From Icerya purchasi (taxonomy: Eukaryota > Arthropoda > Insecta > Hemiptera > Monophlebidae): 64,000 nucleotides of DNA. Both the position numbers and the translations under genes were made by a program. Shown piece by piece: positions 40,201 through 43,940 of the stretch. The DNA is taken from NCBI GenBank assembly GCA_039619475.1, contig CM077115.1:137714172-137778171 (forward strand). Reading direction: 5' to 3'. The notes beneath the pieces are model-generated. The model worked only from the letters and a program-made list of their open reading frames with translations. It did no database searches and was not told the origin of the DNA. Each line of letters begins with the position of its first letter. Positions within the stretch are counted from its first letter, which is position 1.

Positions 40201-43200
40201 CATTTTATACAAAGTATAGAAGAGAAAGAGACAGAAATGAAAGCAAGAGGGGTCAAGGGGCACAGTCCCTTGCGAGGCCAAAATGGCTGAGTTTATATAT
40301 ATATGTATATATATACATTTAACCTTTTTTTATTCTTCAAAAACTCACACGACGATATATGTTTCGGACACACATTGGTTTCGGTGGAACTTTGCGTCTG
40401 AAAGAGGTCGTGCGATTGTTTTTAGTAATAAAAATCGTTTAATATAATATTAAAGGTTGAATATGGAAGAAATTGCATGCGTAATTAATTTTGCACTTTT
40501 CCGCGGTTTACGCAAAAATAAATATAAAAAAACAAGCCAGTCGTTTTCTATGCGTTTTAACAATATAAACAATTAACGCGTCTTTCACTCGTGCTGTCGC
40601 TTTAACGATATAAAATAACCCAGACAACGTTGTTTCGATATAATGTCGATATAGTTATTGAAAAAATTGCACGTCGATTTTCACAACTTAGTAAAGTAAA
40701 GTCGTCCGGGATTGTGAAGTTAAGCTTTCCATAATGGTACTTAAGGTTCTAATGGATCTGATGAGAATACTGAGGCCAGTTCCTTTATACTTTTGGATTA
40801 TCCGCCTTTACTTTCCCCCACAGATAACTTACTCTTCGAAAATTGCCGAAAATTGGAAATATATTATTTGCGGTCAATGGGGAGAAAGATCAAGCTGAAT
40901 AAGAAAAAAGAAAAACAATTAAAAAAAAACAAACAAAAACTAGAAGAACTCGGGGGAAATTTTATTATAGATGTTAGCTACCGCTATAATTAAAGAAAAA
41001 TCCGTTTAATAGCAAGAGGGGATTACAGTCGGAAACTTTCAAAAGTCTTTTGGGATAGAGGTAATAAAACTAATGTAATACTTTAAGTTACAGCACTTAA
41101 ACGTCTTTTTCCAAGAAATCACGAAGTGCCCTAAAAAATATAAAAGCCAATACTGATGCTATTATCCTTTCTATTCGTTCTCTTCTTCATGATCTATCCT
41201 CATCGACGTCTACCCAGATTGACTTTCTTTGGATTCCCGGACATTCGGGCATTGATGGAAATGTAGCCGTCGACCTCCTTGCAAAAGCTGCTGCTTCCAA
41301 TGGAAATTTTATTAGTAGGGTTCCAGCATACAGTATACTTCTTCCAACTAAATCCTGCCATCTTAGGCACTCTGTTTATGTTTCTCTTTTCGCTAATGCT
41401 AATTCCTTTTATCTTTTGATTAATCATGTTTCTCCTCCGCGTCCTTGGTTCTATGAGTTTCCCAGTTTGCGTCGGTCCATAATTACTAAATTATCTCACC
41501 TCCGCGCTTCTCGCATAGTCTTCTTCCTTCTTCTCTAAATCGCTTTTCCTTGGCTGCATCTCGTAATTATCCATCGGATCCAGAAGGTTCCCCCAGTATG
41601 TTTGTGATGCTAATCACGTGCTCTTCGAGTGTTCTGGTTTATCTCGCGGGCATGAATTACTTTATTATCATCTTTTAAAGCTTGGTCTTCCTGCTCCTTT
41701 CAACGCATCTGATGGTCTTTCTCTACCTATTCTATCAGTTGCTCCTGTTCTAGGGGTGTTCCTTGATTCCATTGTCGACAAAATAAAAATATAATTTCTA
41801 TTCTATTCCATGTATCTATTCCTTTTTGCTGGGCTAATGCTCTTCGGTAGCAAACCCAAGGGGGGTAAAAAAAAAAATAAAAAAACTCTTTTATACGGTA
41901 TGTTGCTTCATGAGCATGTCAACTTCGGAATTAAATTTATATTCATAAAGGAGAAAAATAATACAACGTTAAGGTGTACTATAAGGAATTCGTTTAAATT
42001 TAGTAAAATTCAAAATAAAAAGCAGACATCGCCTTCCCCCGAATTTTTCACTCTCTCCATGGGCATTCACGTACTATACCAGTTTTCTTTTAAAAACTCT
42101 GAACGCTTTTTTTCATTTTTTACCTTTATTTATTCTCGAAATAAAAGTTGTTAATAGCCACGAGAGATTTGTTCAGCGGACAAAATGGGACACTCCAAAA
42201 AAAAAAAGGTAAAAGAAAAATTTAATATATATATTTTTTTCGTTACCTGTATAATAATGTATGTTTTTTAAAAGTCGACGTGAGATTTTCAAAATTATCC
42301 CCCCTCGGTTTAAATGAGATTTGATGAGATTTTGCTAGACCCCATCCCCCATTTTGAGCTCGCGTAATTAGTGGGTGTCCCCTAACGGTAACAGCAAACA
42401 CTGCTAGCGGAATTATTATATATGACAGAAAGTTTAGCATTTTTGATTTATCTTTCTCAGAAATTCCCCGTTTAATTAAGCCTTGCCAGAACTGATAATA
42501 AGTAAAATCACACTAATATAAAACATTATTTATTAATATTTATTTACCTGACCGGCGTTTCGAAGTCAAAGCTTCATGATCACCCGTGAGTTATTATCAA
42601 CTCCCGTGATCATGAAGCTCTGACTTCGGAACGCCCGCCGGGTAAATAAATATTAACTCATAATGTTTTATATTTCTGCGATTTTACTTATTATTTGTTA
42701 AAATAAAAACAATGAGTGATATATAACAATCTATTACGAGAACTGACATTATCGTCGTGTTAACAACGGGGCAAAACAACGTAACGAATACTCCTGCCAA
42801 ATTCTTCGGTATTAGAGATACTCGAATCTCTTAACGAAAAATTACGAACAACAAACATCTGCACGGTGAATATTAAATAAAACGTAACAACATTTTCCCG
42901 CGAATATCTATATAGTCCACATCTTTAGTACTGGAAAATTGATCGAAGAGAGGTGAGGATCGGCGCTAGGCGTCTCTCCCTTGGAGACCCCCGAACCCCC
43001 CAATGTTATCCGTTTAGAGCCTATGGCTAAAATTCAAAAACAACATGGAACATGATCTCTGATGATACTTTTAATTGTTTCTGTACGACAGGTGTTAAAA
43101 TTGAAGATGCGATAATGACCATCTTGAATTCGAATGAAAATAATTAACGATTTTATTTTAGACTTTTTTATTCTTGTGTTACGTAATCCATAGAAGTAAT

Positions 43201-43880
43201 GGACAATAATATGGGTTTATGATAGCCGAAGTAACTTATGTAATTTTTAGAATCAATTTTGTCGACATAACGAGCGAAGATCATTGGTAAAGCTGGAATT
43301 GTGTTGAGTAGTGTAATTCGAAGGATTCTTCCATGACCGAAATAATCGCCGATTTTCAGGTTTCTTGAGATCGACGTTGATATCTCGTGATAGAAGTACA
43401 GGTAACTTTCGTTGGAAACTGTTTTTTCGATCGAGAGATTTATGCAATTTCCATACTTTCTTTCATTTCCATAGATTTTCTCAATGCTTTATTTCCTTCA
43501 TCAAAAGTTTTCTCGGTTCTCTTTATTTTGTACATTTCATGAAAAGCCCATTTCTCAATACTTCTACGTAATCGCATTTCTTTCATTCATTCGATAACAG
43601 ATTTATTACATCTTTTCTTAATACATGCACCATTATAATGCATAGTACATTTACATATAGACGTCGATGAACGACAATCATTACCATGACAGACGAACGT
43701 CATCGGAGCGTAGTCCAAACACGACTAACTTAGATGACTAGAAGAAAAGGCTATATTTTTATTTAAGCTCCCGCGTAACGCCCTCGCATTCCACTTTAGT
43801 GTGACGTTTTTTGCTAGCTAGGTCACAGGGCTAAAGTATGTTCCATGCTAAAAATATATTAGTTAAAAAAAGTAAATATG

Positions 43881-43940
<60 letters not shown>

